Below, piece after piece: positions 14,975 to 23,808 of a DNA stretch of 44,448 nt (the first letter of the stretch is position 1; every line of letters starts with the position of its first letter). Source of the stretch: a virus; IMG/VR virus record IMGVR_UViG_3300036591_000156, positions 1-44,448 of that record; one strand, 5' to 3'. Under the pieces are notes generated by a model, which ran no database searches, was not told the DNA's origin, and worked only from the letters and a program-made list of their open reading frames with translations. The translations under genes were made by a program, and so were the position numbers.

Positions 14975-17661
14975 CAGACCAACCCCGCCAAATCGCCAAT
15001 CGCCACGACAAGCGCGCCGCTATTGTCATAGACCCGGATATTAGGCCCGCTAATCACCGTGCGCGCACCGCCTGCGGTGCCCGTCTGGAAACTGCCAAAC
15101 GTGGCCGCCACGGCCGACAGATCGCCGTTGATTTGGAAACTATCGGCATCAACCGCAATTTTAGAATACGTTGCGCCGTTTGCATCGGCCCGCACCGCGC
15201 CCGAGAGTGACACCACACCCGCGCCAGCCGTGCCCCGTAACACAAAGCCGCCGGTGATGGAATCCGCCTGCGCCTCGGCATAGGTCAAAGTTGACGCCAT
15301 CGCGGACAAACTGGCATAGCTTGCGCTCACCTCTTGCGTGACCGCCGCAACCGCGCCAGTTGCATCCACCTTGACCGTTTGCAAATTTAAGATATCGGCT
15401 TGGATAACCGACGCGTCAAATTCCCCAAGCGCATCAAACTCGGCCCGCAAGGCTTGCGTCACCGTCGCCTGCGCGCCGTCCGCATCCGCGCGGGCCGTGG
15501 CCTCAATTATGACGGCAGCCGCCGCAGCGGCCGAGGCCGCCGCGATCCGCACCACATCAGCCCGCGCATCCGAGCGCGCACCGGCCTCGGATTGCTGCGC
15601 GCGCACCGCAGCCAAAGCCGCATCCAGATCATCAAGCGCATTTTGGTGGATTTCCCCCACCACATCATCAACCCGGCCCAAGGTTTCGCGCACGCCCGCG
15701 TCAAAATCGCTTTCCGTCAGATAGATTGCAGGCGCGATTGCATCCGCCCAAGCCGTCCAACCGGTGTCGCGGTTGGACACCAGCCGGGCGCGCGCCTCAT
15801 AGTGCAGCCCCGGCAAGATCGCATCAAAGAGGAAGGCATCACCGGCCGCAATGTTTGCGATCACAAACGACGTGACCAGATCGGTGGTGCCGTAAAGCCG
15901 CACTTGAACCCGGATCCCGGTGCAATCCCCCAAGGCCGTCCCGTCCCATTGCAGGCGCAGACCGGCCCGGCGGGCGGTGCCCGTATCATCGGCCAAGAAA
16001 GCCGCCTCTATGCGCCAGAGCGGCAAGACACGCACCGGCAGGACAGCAATGCCGGTGCCGGGGTGGATCACCGTGATTTCATCGGTGGCCGCCGTCCAAT
16101 TCGCATCATCCGCATCGCGTTCCCGCACCGATACCGTTTGCATCACGGTTGTGAAATCATCCACGATTTCGCCAATTTCAAACACCTTGGCGGTGTATTC
16201 ATTGCGCGCGCTTGTCCAAGCGATAGCGTCCAGCGGATCCAGCGCGGCGGCATCGGGCGGCAAGGTCAGATCATGGCGGCGCATGCGCCGATCATCTTTA
16301 AGCCAAAGCGACATCAGGCGCTGCACCTGTTCGTCACGCGCGACGGCAGGCAGATCCAAGGTTGCATCCAGCCGCCGCCCATCATCGGCCTCGGCCTCGG
16401 CATCAAACAGCGCCGGGGCGTCGTGCTGCGCCCACATCGCATCGCGCGAGGGGTGCGTCACATAAAGCGCATTGTGCACATCATCTAGGCCGCCGTGCGG
16501 GGTTAATAGGCGCAGATCATCCACAGACAGATCCGCATCCGTAAAGAAATAAACCGGCATCGAAACCGGCCCGGCGCGCATCGTATAAACGCCGCCCACT
16601 TCCACGATTTCACCCGCGCAGGCGTTTTTCAAAACGTCAATCACATCGGCCGGTTGCGAATCTAGGGATACCTCAAACCCGGCCACATACTGCGCCACGG
16701 TTGCGCCATCGCTGCGCGTCACCTGCACATCGCACTCATTCATCGCCGCAAACCAATTGGCCAACGGCAGATCCGCAGCCGCCGCGCGGCCGCCATAGAT
16801 CGCCCCATCTGGCAAGGTGATCCCGCGCAGAATGTTATAGATCATCACCGCCGGGTTTTGCGTGAAAGCCCAAGTTGCGGGATTGGCCCAACGCTGCGCG
16901 CCGGATCCGCCCACCGAACCATCGCGGCGCGGATCGTATAACTTGACCCCCTCAACCTCAAAAAGAAAGGTTGGCAAGCCGTTGAATGTTTTCCGGTTAT
17001 ATTTGAAAGTTAGGACCGCATAGGCCACGCCCGCCCCGACCATATCGGACTGCCAAGGCCGTTCCGCATTGGTGCCGTGACTTGCGACCATGTAGGGATC
17101 GGCCGCCGTTTGCGTGCCATCGTAAAATGTGAACTGGAAAAGGGGCGCTTCAACGCCCGTTAATAAATCCTGCAAATCATCGCTGTTGCCAGTGCCAAAC
17201 AGGCCCGCCAGCGCGTGCGACCCGGTATAGGCCTGCAAATCGTCCACCCAATCGCCATTGACCGCCACGCGCTTGAGAGCGTTCACCGGGATATCAGAAA
17301 TATCAGCGACGAAAGACAAAAATTCATTTGGCACATCGGCGCGGTTTGGCCCGCTATAAGGCGGGGCCACGCGGTTGCCCGCAGTTGCATAGAGGCCAAG
17401 AATAAAGGTTTGCGCGTTGGTGCCGCCGCTTGTTGTCACTTCGGTTGTGATACCCGACTGGGCGGCCGTGGCCGTCTTGCCGGTCAAAGCCGTCATAAGG
17501 GCAGACCCGGCCGCGTAGACCAAGACCCGCGCAATCAAGGCCGTGGTGGCGCTTGTGGCGGCCCATGCGGAAAAGGCCGTGATGGCCGCGCTTACAGGAT
17601 CCGCCGCCGCCGCTTGCGGCAAGATCAGGGCCAAGATCAAAACAGTGAAAAAATTCAGCAT
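14974..17661 (-). CDS. Tail-tip host-specificity protein (lambda J / GTA gp15-like)
   Basis: The product has 895 residues, the largest tail-tip protein of the phage. Residues 90-600 contain the hub-like region with beta domains and a fibronectin-like part. Residues about 640-760 form an Ala-rich helical stretch (DDLDAALAAVRAQQSEAGARS). The C-terminus (ADANGATYSKIAVDADSFQI, then ISGPNIRVYDNSGALVVAIG) resembles the central-fibre end of J-like proteins. It would form the tail tip and contact the host. The N-terminus begins with a signal-like hydrophobic segment (MLNFFTVLILALILPQAAAAD), which is unusual for a tail protein. It follows the peptidase gene with a 7-bp overlap, the same order as in Rhodobacter GTA. 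Confidence 0.82.
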   Translation of the reverse strand: MLNFFTVLILALILPQAAAADPVSAAITAFSAWAATSATTALIARVLVYAAGSALMTALTGKTATAAQSGITTEVTTSGGTNAQTFILGLYATAGNRVAPPYSGPNRADVPNEFLSFVADISDIPVNALKRVAVNGDWVDDLQAYTGSHALAGLFGTGNSDDLQDLLTGVEAPLFQFTFYDGTQTAADPYMVASHGTNAERPWQSDMVGAGVAYAVLTFKYNRKTFNGLPTFLFEVEGVKLYDPRRDGSVGGSGAQRWANPATWAFTQNPAVMIYNILRGITLPDGAIYGGRAAAADLPLANWFAAMNECDVQVTRSDGATVAQYVAGFEVSLDSQPADVIDVLKNACAGEIVEVGGVYTMRAGPVSMPVYFFTDADLSVDDLRLLTPHGGLDDVHNALYVTHPSRDAMWAQHDAPALFDAEAEADDGRRLDATLDLPAVARDEQVQRLMSLWLKDDRRMRRHDLTLPPDAAALDPLDAIAWTSARNEYTAKVFEIGEIVDDFTTVMQTVSVRERDADDANWTAATDEITVIHPGTGIAVLPVRVLPLWRIEAAFLADDTGTARRAGLRLQWDGTALGDCTGIRVQVRLYGTTDLVTSFVIANIAAGDAFLFDAILPGLHYEARARLVSNRDTGWTAWADAIAPAIYLTESDFDAGVRETLGRVDDVVGEIHQNALDDLDAALAAVRAQQSEAGARSDARADVVRIAAASAAAAAAVIIEATARADADGAQATVTQALRAEFDALGEFDASVIQADILNLQTVKVDATGAVAAVTQEVSASYASLSAMASTLTYAEAQADSITGGFVLRGTAGAGVVSLSGAVRADANGATYSKIAVDADSFQINGDLSAVAATFGSFQTGTAGGARTVISGPNIRVYDNSGALVVAIGDLAGLV

Positions 17662-18083
17662 ATCGAAAACGCCCCCTTAATTTCTAGGCGTGACACAACG
17701 GCCATCCCGCCCGGTTGGCGGCAATAAACGCCGCCGCCCTGCACAACCCCCAGGGCGGTTGATCCGGCATCGCCGGGCAGGACTGCAATGTCACCGATTT
17801 GTGCCAAAGCGGGCGCAATATCAGGATACAGATTGGCAAAAACCGCCGCATGATCGGCGTAGCCATCGGCCTGCACCAGCGCGAAACCGGCGGCCAAGGT
17901 GCGATATTTTCCGCGCCACCGGGCCGCCGGATCAAAACCCGTCATGGCCTCGACAGCACCGGCCGCGAACAACCCGCAATCACAAGTGCCGGGCCGAAAC
18001 TTTGCGGCCGCTTGGCGGCCGAGATAGTCCACAAGGCGCGCACGCCAATCGGGCCGCCGGGGCGGGATCACATTTAATTCCAT
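17655..18083 (-). CDS. Tail-tip cysteine peptidase-like protein (DUF6950 / NlpC-P60-like)
   Basis: The product has 142 residues with the motif GTCDCGLFAAGAVEAMTG, a Cys-containing helix like the catalytic Cys of NlpC/P60-type peptidases. It has ARWRGKY and a later beta-rich half with GDIAVLPG. The pattern fits DUF6950, found between baseplate and tip genes of siphophages. In the GTA and lambda-like tails the equivalent gene carries a peptidoglycan peptidase used during DNA entry. It lies between the DUF2163-like gene and the tip protein, matching GTA gp13-gp14-gp15 order. Confidence 0.75.
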   Translation of the reverse strand: MELNVIPPRRPDWRARLVDYLGRQAAAKFRPGTCDCGLFAAGAVEAMTGFDPAARWRGKYRTLAAGFALVQADGYADHAAVFANLYPDIAPALAQIGDIAVLPGDAGSTALGVVQGGGVYCRQPGGMAVVSRLEIKGAFSIC

Positions 18084-18095
18084 CTTTTCGCCCCT

Positions 18096-18701
18096 TTAGG
18101 TTTCGCGCTTTTCGCCCCAATAGACGGGCACCGATCCAGACACGTCCGCAAAGCGGCGGAATTGATCGCCGCCGCGCAACGCCTGCGCGGCTTGTGACTT
18201 CACGCCAGACAACAGGCGCGTTAGCGCGCGGGTTTCACTCACAAGCGCAATTGTGCAGCTTGGCGATCCGCCGGGCATTCCCTCGGGAAAGGTGATTTGA
18301 TCAACTTGGCCCAAGAACATGCGGCGCGGCGGGGCCACGAGCAAGCGCGTGTCCGCGTGATAAAAGGCGCGGTGCACTTCCACCGGCGCGCCGCTTGTTT
18401 TGTAGCCTTTTACAAGATCCTCAATTTCCGGCGCGACGGCCGAAAGGCCGAGTTGATAACTGCGCACCGATAGGCCCGGCCCGGATATGATCGGCGCAGC
18501 ATCCAGCACCGCGCCCGCGCCGGTATAGGTCCGCACATCGCCGCCGATATCAAAGGCTTGATCACGCAGACCAGACCAAAGCCCCAAGGCCTCGATTTGG
18601 CCGGTGGCGCGGCTTTCCGCTTTAATCCAAATTAGACGGCGCGCGACAATGCCCGCGCGCGATGCAAGATAGGCGGCCGTGGCCGCGTCAAATTCTTTCA
18701 T
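18096..18701 (-). CDS. Baseplate/tail-tip protein (DUF2163/GTA gp13-like)
   Basis: The product has 201 residues, beta-rich, with Trp-containing strands (RRLIWIKAES) and conserved features of tail hub components such as 'YTGAGAVLDAAPI', 'LSVRSYQLGLSAVAPEIEDL' and 'FLGQVDQITFPEG'. The position, before a peptidase-like gene and the tip protein, mirrors GTA gp13, which carries an iron-sulfur hub domain; I see no cysteine cluster here. The assignment is mostly by gene order. Confidence 0.65.
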   Translation of the reverse strand: MKEFDAATAAYLASRAGIVARRLIWIKAESRATGQIEALGLWSGLRDQAFDIGGDVRTYTGAGAVLDAAPIISGPGLSVRSYQLGLSAVAPEIEDLVKGYKTSGAPVEVHRAFYHADTRLLVAPPRRMFLGQVDQITFPEGMPGGSPSCTIALVSETRALTRLLSGVKSQAAQALRGGDQFRRFADVSGSVPVYWGEKRET

Positions 18702-18716
18702 CAGATCACCCCCAAA

Positions 18717-19373
18717 TTAGCGGAAAGTTTGGCGAAACGAAAACGACGCGCCGCTTGTGATATTGCCGGTTGTCACGCCCGGGTCGACAGAGCCGGGCAC
18801 GATCACCGCTTTGCACGCGGGCCGCACCAGTGACACCGCAGCGCCCACTAGCGCGCCCGGCTCAATGTGGGGCGACACAGACAGCCAACCCGACACGCCG
18901 CCCGCACTGGCCACGCCGCCAGATTGAAGGCGGTGCAGGGCGCGCGCCACAGGCCCGGCGCTATAGTCGAAGGCCAAGAAATCGCCCAAGGTCAAAACAA
19001 GACCGGCGGGCAAGCCAGACAGGCGCAGGCGCGACCCCGCCACATCAATGGAACTAATCACGACGGACCGGCCAGATAGGGCGATCCCGCGCGGATCCGA
19101 GGCCGGGCCAATTTGGTTTTTCTTGTAGGCGTAAAACGATCCGCCCACGCCTTGCAGCGCCTCAATCAAAACCTCGAAAGAGGCGGCCACGCGCGGCCGC
19201 ATCGGGGGCATCGTATAGGCCCCTTGCCACATTTGCGGCGCGACCTCGGCCCGGATCAGATCACCGCCCGCCAAGCCGGTGGCAGCAGTTTGCGGCGGGC
19301 AATGAAATTGCACCGATTGGCACGGCAGCAGATCCAGAAAATCCGCCGCCGGTAGTGGAAAAATCAAAGCCAT
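18717..19373 (-). CDS. Distal tail protein-like (GTA gp12 position)
   Basis: The product has 218 residues, starting MALIFPLPAADFLDLLPCQSV. It is beta-rich and follows the tape measure gene by a one-base stop/start overlap. In siphophages and the GTA the gene after the tape measure encodes the distal tail protein that joins the tube to the tip. Sequence similarity to DUF2460 is not evident to me, so the call rests on order and size. Confidence 0.6.
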   Translation of the reverse strand: MALIFPLPAADFLDLLPCQSVQFHCPPQTAATGLAGGDLIRAEVAPQMWQGAYTMPPMRPRVAASFEVLIEALQGVGGSFYAYKKNQIGPASDPRGIALSGRSVVISSIDVAGSRLRLSGLPAGLVLTLGDFLAFDYSAGPVARALHRLQSGGVASAGGVSGWLSVSPHIEPGALVGAAVSLVRPACKAVIVPGSVDPGVTTGNITSGASFSFRQTFR

Positions 19374-21652
19374 CAGCTCACCTTTCTAGGATCGCGGTTA
19401 ATCGCGCCCACGCGTTGCGGCAGAATGTTGCGATCAAAAGAGGCAATGCCGCTTTCAACGCCTTGCTGCACCATCGCATTGATTTCCGCATTGCCGCGCG
19501 CACCGGACACCGAGACGGACACGTTCAAAACGCCATTGCCGCTTGATCCCGAGCCGCCCGAACTATCGCGCAAAGCCGCCTGCGCTTGCGGCACATTCAG
19601 CACCGCGCCCGAGGTGGACGGCACAAAGATTTCCGAATTGGGCGTGCCCTCATTGACCAGATAGGGCACACCGGCACCGGCCGGGCCGCCCTTGGCGCGC
19701 GCGCCGCCCAGCATAGACCCCACGAACCCGGCCGCGCTTGTGCCCGACACCGCGCCCAAAATCGCTTGCTGCGCCGCAACCTTTGCCATTTCCAAAAGCA
19801 AGCCCCCGATTGCCTGCACCGCCGATTTTGACCCGTCCGCAATGCTCATAAACATATCGGTTAGGGCATCGCCGCCGCGCGCCGCGTCCGCCTCGATTTT
19901 TTGCAGGCTTTCCGCAGCCTCATCCGCCGATTGCCCGGCCGTGACATAGGCCAGCGACAGCGCGTCAATTTCAGCGCGCATGGCGGGCGTTAATTCCTTG
20001 CCCGCTTGTTGCGCCTCATAAAGCAATTCCGCACGCGTGCGGGCATACTCAACCGCCGCGCCATATTCCATCCCGGCCCCGGCCACGGCCAGCAAGGCCG
20101 CCGCCTCCATTTCCAGCGCCGTGATTTCGTCCGCCGTGGCCGCCATTGCATCGCCAAACGGATCCGCCACCGTCTTGGCCGCGCCACCGGATCCGCCGCC
20201 GGTTTTGGCCGAGGCCTTGGGCAGCGGCGGCATTCCAAAGTCAGGATCCAGCGGCCGCGCGGCGGGCCGTGGAATATTTTGCGGCACGCCCGATTCATCA
20301 AGCGAGGCTTGCCGCATCCCGGCCAGTTGATCGGGCGTAATGCTTGGCCCCATCGTCACTTGCGGGTTAAACGATTCCACCGCGTTGCGCGCCGCCATCG
20401 CCAGCCCCGCGACCAAAACGCGCAAAGCGACGACCCGCGCGCCCACCGCATCCAGATCCACCCCATCAATCGCATCAAGCGAGGCCACAGCCCCATCCGC
20501 ATCCACGATTAGATCCGACAATTCCGCGCCGAAATCCTCGGCCGAAATGGTTTGCGCGTCCCATTGTTTTGTCAGCGCGTCCAATTCCTGCGCAATGGCC
20601 GAAATCAGATAAGCGTCCTCCTCGGCCCCCTCGGCCAAAAGTTGCCGGGGCATCGTTTCCAATTCAATCGACAGGCTGCGCGCAGCTTGAAACACCGCGT
20701 CATAGCCATCACGGATCGCCGCGACGGCCGCAAGATCCTCACCCGTTGGGGCCATCCGCACATCATCAGGGATCGGATTTTCTGGAAAATAGCGGGATTC
20801 TTCGCGCAGGCTTATGATATCCTCAAGGGCGGTTTTCTGCGCCACAAGGTTATCCAAAACCGACGCACCACCGACCACAAGCGATTGAAACGACGCCGAA
20901 ACCCGTGATTGGATTTCGCCAAACTTGCGGCTTAATTCGTCCGCACGCTCAACTAATTCAGCATCCAGCACCGCGCCAACCTCATGCGCCGTTGCAATGG
21001 TATCGCGTAGCCCGGCTTCACCTTGGCCCAGCAATTCCACAAACCGCTCACCGGCGGATCCGCCAAACAATTCATCCGACACCCGGATTTGCGCCGCCGT
21101 GTCCAAATCGCCCATCCGGCCGATCAATTCCAACATCAATTCGGACGGATCCTTGAGGCGATCCTTTAGATCATCGGCCCCCATGCCAAGGCGGTTGAAC
21201 GCCTCGGCCGCCGGGCCGGATCCTGTCACCACAAATTCATCGGCGCGCAGGTTCAATTCCTTGAGGCCGTCCACCATTTGATCAATGCCGATGCGGTTTT
21301 GCTCAGCCACAAATTTCCATTCTTGGAAGGCCGCCAGATTGACACCCGAGCGGCGGGCTTCATCGCCCATTGACGCAATGTCAGTGACCGTCCGGGCAAC
21401 CGCGCCCGATACCTTGGCCAGACCGGCCACGATAGCCGCCGCGCCAAGGCCTGCCAGCGCGCCCCGGCCAAAACTGGAAAAAGACGCCTTCATGCGCGTC
21501 ATATTGGTTTCAACCGCTTGCGTGGCCTTGCCGGTGTCCGCCTTGGCTTCGCGCGAAAACTTTGAAATCAGGCGCGTGTTTTTTAGGATCACGCTTTGCA
21601 ATTCCTTGTCGCGCGCCTTGAGCAAAATTGTAATTTCTTCGGTGTTAGCCAT
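19373..21652 (-). CDS. Tail tape measure protein
   Basis: The product has 759 residues, helical, with typical TMP features: an N-terminal coiled coil (ILLKARDKELQSVILKNTRLISKFSREAK in pieces), hydrophobic Gly/Ala helices (GRGALAGLGAAAIVAGLAKV) and a long Ala/Glu-rich middle. It ends with a Gly/Ser-rich region and a hydrophobic segment near 620-680. At roughly 0.15 nm per residue this predicts a tail of about 110 nm. It follows the G/GT genes, whose GT product ends 8 bases inside this start. It sets tail length and enters the host with DNA. Confidence 0.9.
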   Translation of the reverse strand: MANTEEITILLKARDKELQSVILKNTRLISKFSREAKADTGKATQAVETNMTRMKASFSSFGRGALAGLGAAAIVAGLAKVSGAVARTVTDIASMGDEARRSGVNLAAFQEWKFVAEQNRIGIDQMVDGLKELNLRADEFVVTGSGPAAEAFNRLGMGADDLKDRLKDPSELMLELIGRMGDLDTAAQIRVSDELFGGSAGERFVELLGQGEAGLRDTIATAHEVGAVLDAELVERADELSRKFGEIQSRVSASFQSLVVGGASVLDNLVAQKTALEDIISLREESRYFPENPIPDDVRMAPTGEDLAAVAAIRDGYDAVFQAARSLSIELETMPRQLLAEGAEEDAYLISAIAQELDALTKQWDAQTISAEDFGAELSDLIVDADGAVASLDAIDGVDLDAVGARVVALRVLVAGLAMAARNAVESFNPQVTMGPSITPDQLAGMRQASLDESGVPQNIPRPAARPLDPDFGMPPLPKASAKTGGGSGGAAKTVADPFGDAMAATADEITALEMEAAALLAVAGAGMEYGAAVEYARTRAELLYEAQQAGKELTPAMRAEIDALSLAYVTAGQSADEAAESLQKIEADAARGGDALTDMFMSIADGSKSAVQAIGGLLLEMAKVAAQQAILGAVSGTSAAGFVGSMLGGARAKGGPAGAGVPYLVNEGTPNSEIFVPSTSGAVLNVPQAQAALRDSSGGSGSSGNGVLNVSVSVSGARGNAEINAMVQQGVESGIASFDRNILPQRVGAINRDPRKVS

Positions 21653-22213
21653 AACGCCCCACTAATTCATCAAATTCATCAGACGTTGGGGCCGCGACCA
21701 CATCGCCAGCGTTTGCCGCGTTCCACGCTTCCACCAATTCAAAGGTTTCGCATGGCGTTAGCGCGCGCACCTCGGCAGGCAATCGGCCCATGACACCGCA
21801 GATATTGACCACGCGGCCGCGCACGTCATAGGCCCCGCTTAGCCGCTTGCGCGGCCCGGCTATCCAGCCTCGTTTTTTTTTTCGCTATTCAGAACAGCAG
21901 GCAAAAACGTGGTGCCCAGAAGCATCCGCGCGGTTTCGCGCAAGGCCATATTTTCAGAAGGGGGCAGCGCGCCCACCAGATCATCGGCCGCCCGGTCCGT
22001 CATGCCTGCGCCCACCAGCCCCAAGGCCACCAGATCGCGCACATGGCGGGCTTGTGGTTCTGCGCCGCGTTCAAACAGGCGATCCCAAAGGTCATAGATC
22101 CCGAAAGGCGCGTGTTGCACCTCGAAACGCTCAATTTCCGCATTGTGAAGGGTTAGCGGGCGGCTAATGCCGCCCACGTCCCCCTCATAGCGCGCCGTTG
22201 ACGCGATCCCCAT
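21645..22213 (-). CDS. Tail assembly chaperone GT, made by -1 frameshift
   Basis: The G reading frame ends at 21860, but a -1 shift in the A10 run at 21873-21882 opens a frame of 75 more codons that stays open to a TAA at 21645-21647, overlapping the tape measure ATG. The extension reads RGWIAGPRKRLSGAYDVRGR, continuing with LTPCETFELVEAWNAAN; it resembles the T domain of tail chaperones. That frame has a TAG just upstream of the A-run and no good start of its own, so frameshifting is the simplest way to express it. Product about 189 residues. In lambda and many tailed phages G and GT bind the tape measure during tube assembly. Confidence 0.75.
21860..22213 (-). CDS. Tail assembly chaperone G (GTA gp10-like)
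   Basis: The product has 117 residues, helical, with TLHNAEIERFEVQHAPFGIYDLWDRLFERGAEPQ in parts and ending LLGTTFLPAVLNSEKKNEAG. Position between the major tail protein and tape measure identifies it as chaperone G. The end of the gene carries a run of ten A in the coding strand just before the stop, which feeds the -1 frameshift to GT. The start lies directly after the major tail protein stop (TAA-ATG, no spacer). Confidence 0.8.
   Translation of the reverse strand: MGIASTARYEGDVGGISRPLTLHNAEIERFEVQHAPFGIYDLWDRLFERGAEPQARHVRDLVALGLVGAGMTDRAADDLVGALPPSENMALRETARMLLGTTFLPAVLNSEKKNEAG
21873..21882 (-). promoter_or_regulatory. A10 slippery site for programmed frameshifting
   Basis: Ten consecutive A in the leftward strand, read in frame as GAA-AAA-AAA-AAC, contain the heptamer A-AAA-AAC, an efficient -1 slippage sequence. 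RNA polymerase slippage on the same run is an alternative way to reach the same frame. Confidence 0.75.
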
Positions 22214-22636
22214 TTAGATGACCTCGGCCACAAAGGTGATTGCGCCGGTGGAATTGAGCGACAGCCCAAAGGTCACGCCGTCCTCTTGTTCGCCGCCAAG
22301 ATCGGTTGTGGCGACGTGGAAAAAGCCGGAAAATGTGCCGATATTGGGCACGACAATTTCAAACTCGGCCGAGGCATCGCCAGAAAGCGCGATCCCCACC
22401 AAGGTGGCCTCGGCCGCCTGTTTCTTGGCGTAGCCCGACCCGGAAACCGCCAGATTGGTGGCACCGGTTAGCACCTCGGTCCACAATGGCCCCTCGGGGG
22501 CGTCATAGTCGGGCGTGGTCACATCAACCGCGTTGTTATTGATCGAAATAGATTTCGATTTCAGCGCGGCCAACGTCACCGCCGTTGCGTCCGTTTTCAG
22601 CTTGATCAGCATCAAGCGGCCCAATTTCTTAGTCAT
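22214..22636 (-). CDS. Major tail (tube) protein
   Basis: The product has 140 residues from the ATG at 22636, which is placed 6 bases after GGAG; the ORF has a further Met three codons upstream of that. The sequence is beta-rich with 'MLIKLKTDATAVTLAALKSK', 'DAPEGPLWTEVLTGATNLAV' and a Thr-rich end, the look of TP901-1/lambda V-type tube subunits. Order (after DUF3168 and before G/GT) confirms the role. It is small for the family, without a C-terminal Ig-like domain. A terminator sits between it and the upstream gene. Confidence 0.82.
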   Translation of the reverse strand: MTKKLGRLMLIKLKTDATAVTLAALKSKSISINNNAVDVTTPDYDAPEGPLWTEVLTGATNLAVSGSGYAKKQAAEATLVGIALSGDASAEFEIVVPNIGTFSGFFHVATTDLGGEQEDGVTFGLSLNSTGAITFVAEVI

Positions 22637-22656
22637 TTTTATCTCCAATTTTCCAC

Positions 22657-22677
22657 AAAAAAAGGGGCCGCAGCCCC
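22657..22677 (-). terminator. Intrinsic terminator upstream of the major tail gene
   Basis: Leftward GGGGC-TGCG-GCCCC followed by seven U, a compact Rho-independent terminator. It lies 21 bases before the major tail protein start, inside the late operon, so transcription must pass it to express the tail, lysis and SSB genes. Confidence 0.85.
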
Positions 22678-22710
22678 AAGGTTGCCTCGGCCGGTGCTGC
22701 CAAGGATTGA

Positions 22711-23136
22711 TCAGCCGCCCGAGAGCGACACTTGAAAAGCGAGGGTGGCAACATAGCTTGCGCCATCGCTTTGCCGGGCCACGGCCTGCGCCTCAAATTG
22801 GCACCATTCCAGCGGATAACCCGGCACCACCAAAGGCACCGCCGCCGCCTCGGCCCCCTCAAGAGCCGCCACAATCGCGCCCGCAATCCGGGTAGCTTCC
22901 ACCCGGCCCGCCACCGGCCGCGAGTGCACCTCAACCGTCAACATGATATCCCAATCCGTCGCGCCATCTGTGCGAAACGCGGCAAGATCCAGACGGCCGA
23001 GGCGGATATAAGGAAATTCTGCCCCGGATCCCGGTTCGTCATAGATCCGGGCCGCGACCAGATCGGACACAGCGGGCAGGCTCAAAAGATGCGACACAAC
23101 GGCCGCCTGTAACGCCAGCGCGGGACCATCAGCCAC
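22711..23136 (-). CDS. Tail terminator/completion protein (DUF3168)
   Basis: The product has 141 residues. The start MADGPALALQAAVVSHLLSL and the AARIYDEPGSGAEFPYIRLG segment are typical of DUF3168, as in GTA gp8. These proteins cap or complete the tail at the head end. It overlaps the preceding HK97-gp10-like gene by 8 bp. Confidence 0.85.
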   Translation of the reverse strand: MADGPALALQAAVVSHLLSLPAVSDLVAARIYDEPGSGAEFPYIRLGRLDLAAFRTDGATDWDIMLTVEVHSRPVAGRVEATRIAGAIVAALEGAEAAAVPLVVPGYPLEWCQFEAQAVARQSDGASYVATLAFQVSLSGG

Positions 23137-23473
23137 TAAACGCGACCTTGAGAGCTTTTTTTAACGCGCGATTGACCCGCGCGCGGTGCCGCTTGCGTTC
23201 AACCTTTAGGGTTGGGTTGACGTAGGGGTGCGGGCCTTTGCCGCCCTCAATCACCTTGGCTTTTTGGCCAAAGTTGACCAGCACCGACCCGTCCCGGAAT
23301 TGCGTCATTTCGATTTCGTCTTGCGTGTCGCCGCTATCCACCGGGATCAACGCCTTGGCGATTCGCACCATTGACCGGCCCGTCACGGCGCTGGCCTGCC
23401 CCACCGCGTGCGGCCCCGACTTGGCCAGATTGCGCAGCCGCCGGTTCACCCGGCCGTCACCTGTCACGCTCAT
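23129..23473 (-). CDS. HK97 gp10-family tail component
   Basis: The product has 114 residues, basic, with 'KALIPVDSGDTQDEIEM', 'KAKVIEGGKGPHPYVNPTLK' and a Lys/Arg-rich end. This is the characteristic HK97-gp10 pattern (VxTGxLxxSI..., then ...PF..PAL). It takes part in head-to-tail joining. Overlaps its neighbours by 4 and 8 bp. Confidence 0.85.
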   Translation of the reverse strand: MSVTGDGRVNRRLRNLAKSGPHAVGQASAVTGRSMVRIAKALIPVDSGDTQDEIEMTQFRDGSVLVNFGQKAKVIEGGKGPHPYVNPTLKVERKRHRARVNRALKKALKVAFSG

Positions 23474-23808
23474 AATGCGCCCCCCCGTTCACACAAAAAT
23501 TCCAGCGTTTCGCCCTTGCGCCCCACGCGGGCCAAACCAAGGATTGACCACAGCCCGCCGCGCATAAACACGCGATCCGCCGCCGTAATGCCCGAGGCCG
23601 CCACCGATCCACGCACCCGCAAGGTGGCGGTGGCGCTGCCTTCCAATCGCCCGGCGGCCACGCGCTCCTTGCCGAGCGTTTCCAGAATATCGCCGTAGGT
23701 TTTCAAAAAGCCCTCTTGCCAGCCCTCGGCCTCATTGCCGTAAGCATCGCGGCCGGTTTTCTTGCGATCAAATCGCACGCGATCCCGCATCACCCCGGCG
23801 CGGCTCAC
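23470..23808 (-). CDS. Head closure / head-tail adaptor protein
   Basis: The product has 112 residues: MRDRVRFDRKKTGRDAYGNE, then GWQEGF...YGDILETLGKERVAAGR and FMRGGLWSILGL. This matches the phage head-tail joining family (SPP1 gp16-like, head-tail adaptor), which seals the connector after packaging. ATGA overlaps on both sides place it firmly in the head operon. Confidence 0.85.
   Translation of the reverse strand: MSRAGVMRDRVRFDRKKTGRDAYGNEAEGWQEGFLKTYGDILETLGKERVAAGRLEGSATATLRVRGSVAASGITAADRVFMRGGLWSILGLARVGRKGETLEFLCERGGAL

Noticed and set aside
15338-16488. Long rightward ORFs opposite the tail-tip gene
   Set aside because: High-GC antisense frames stay open by chance; they lack ribosome sites and recognisable sequence, and the leftward gene is certain.
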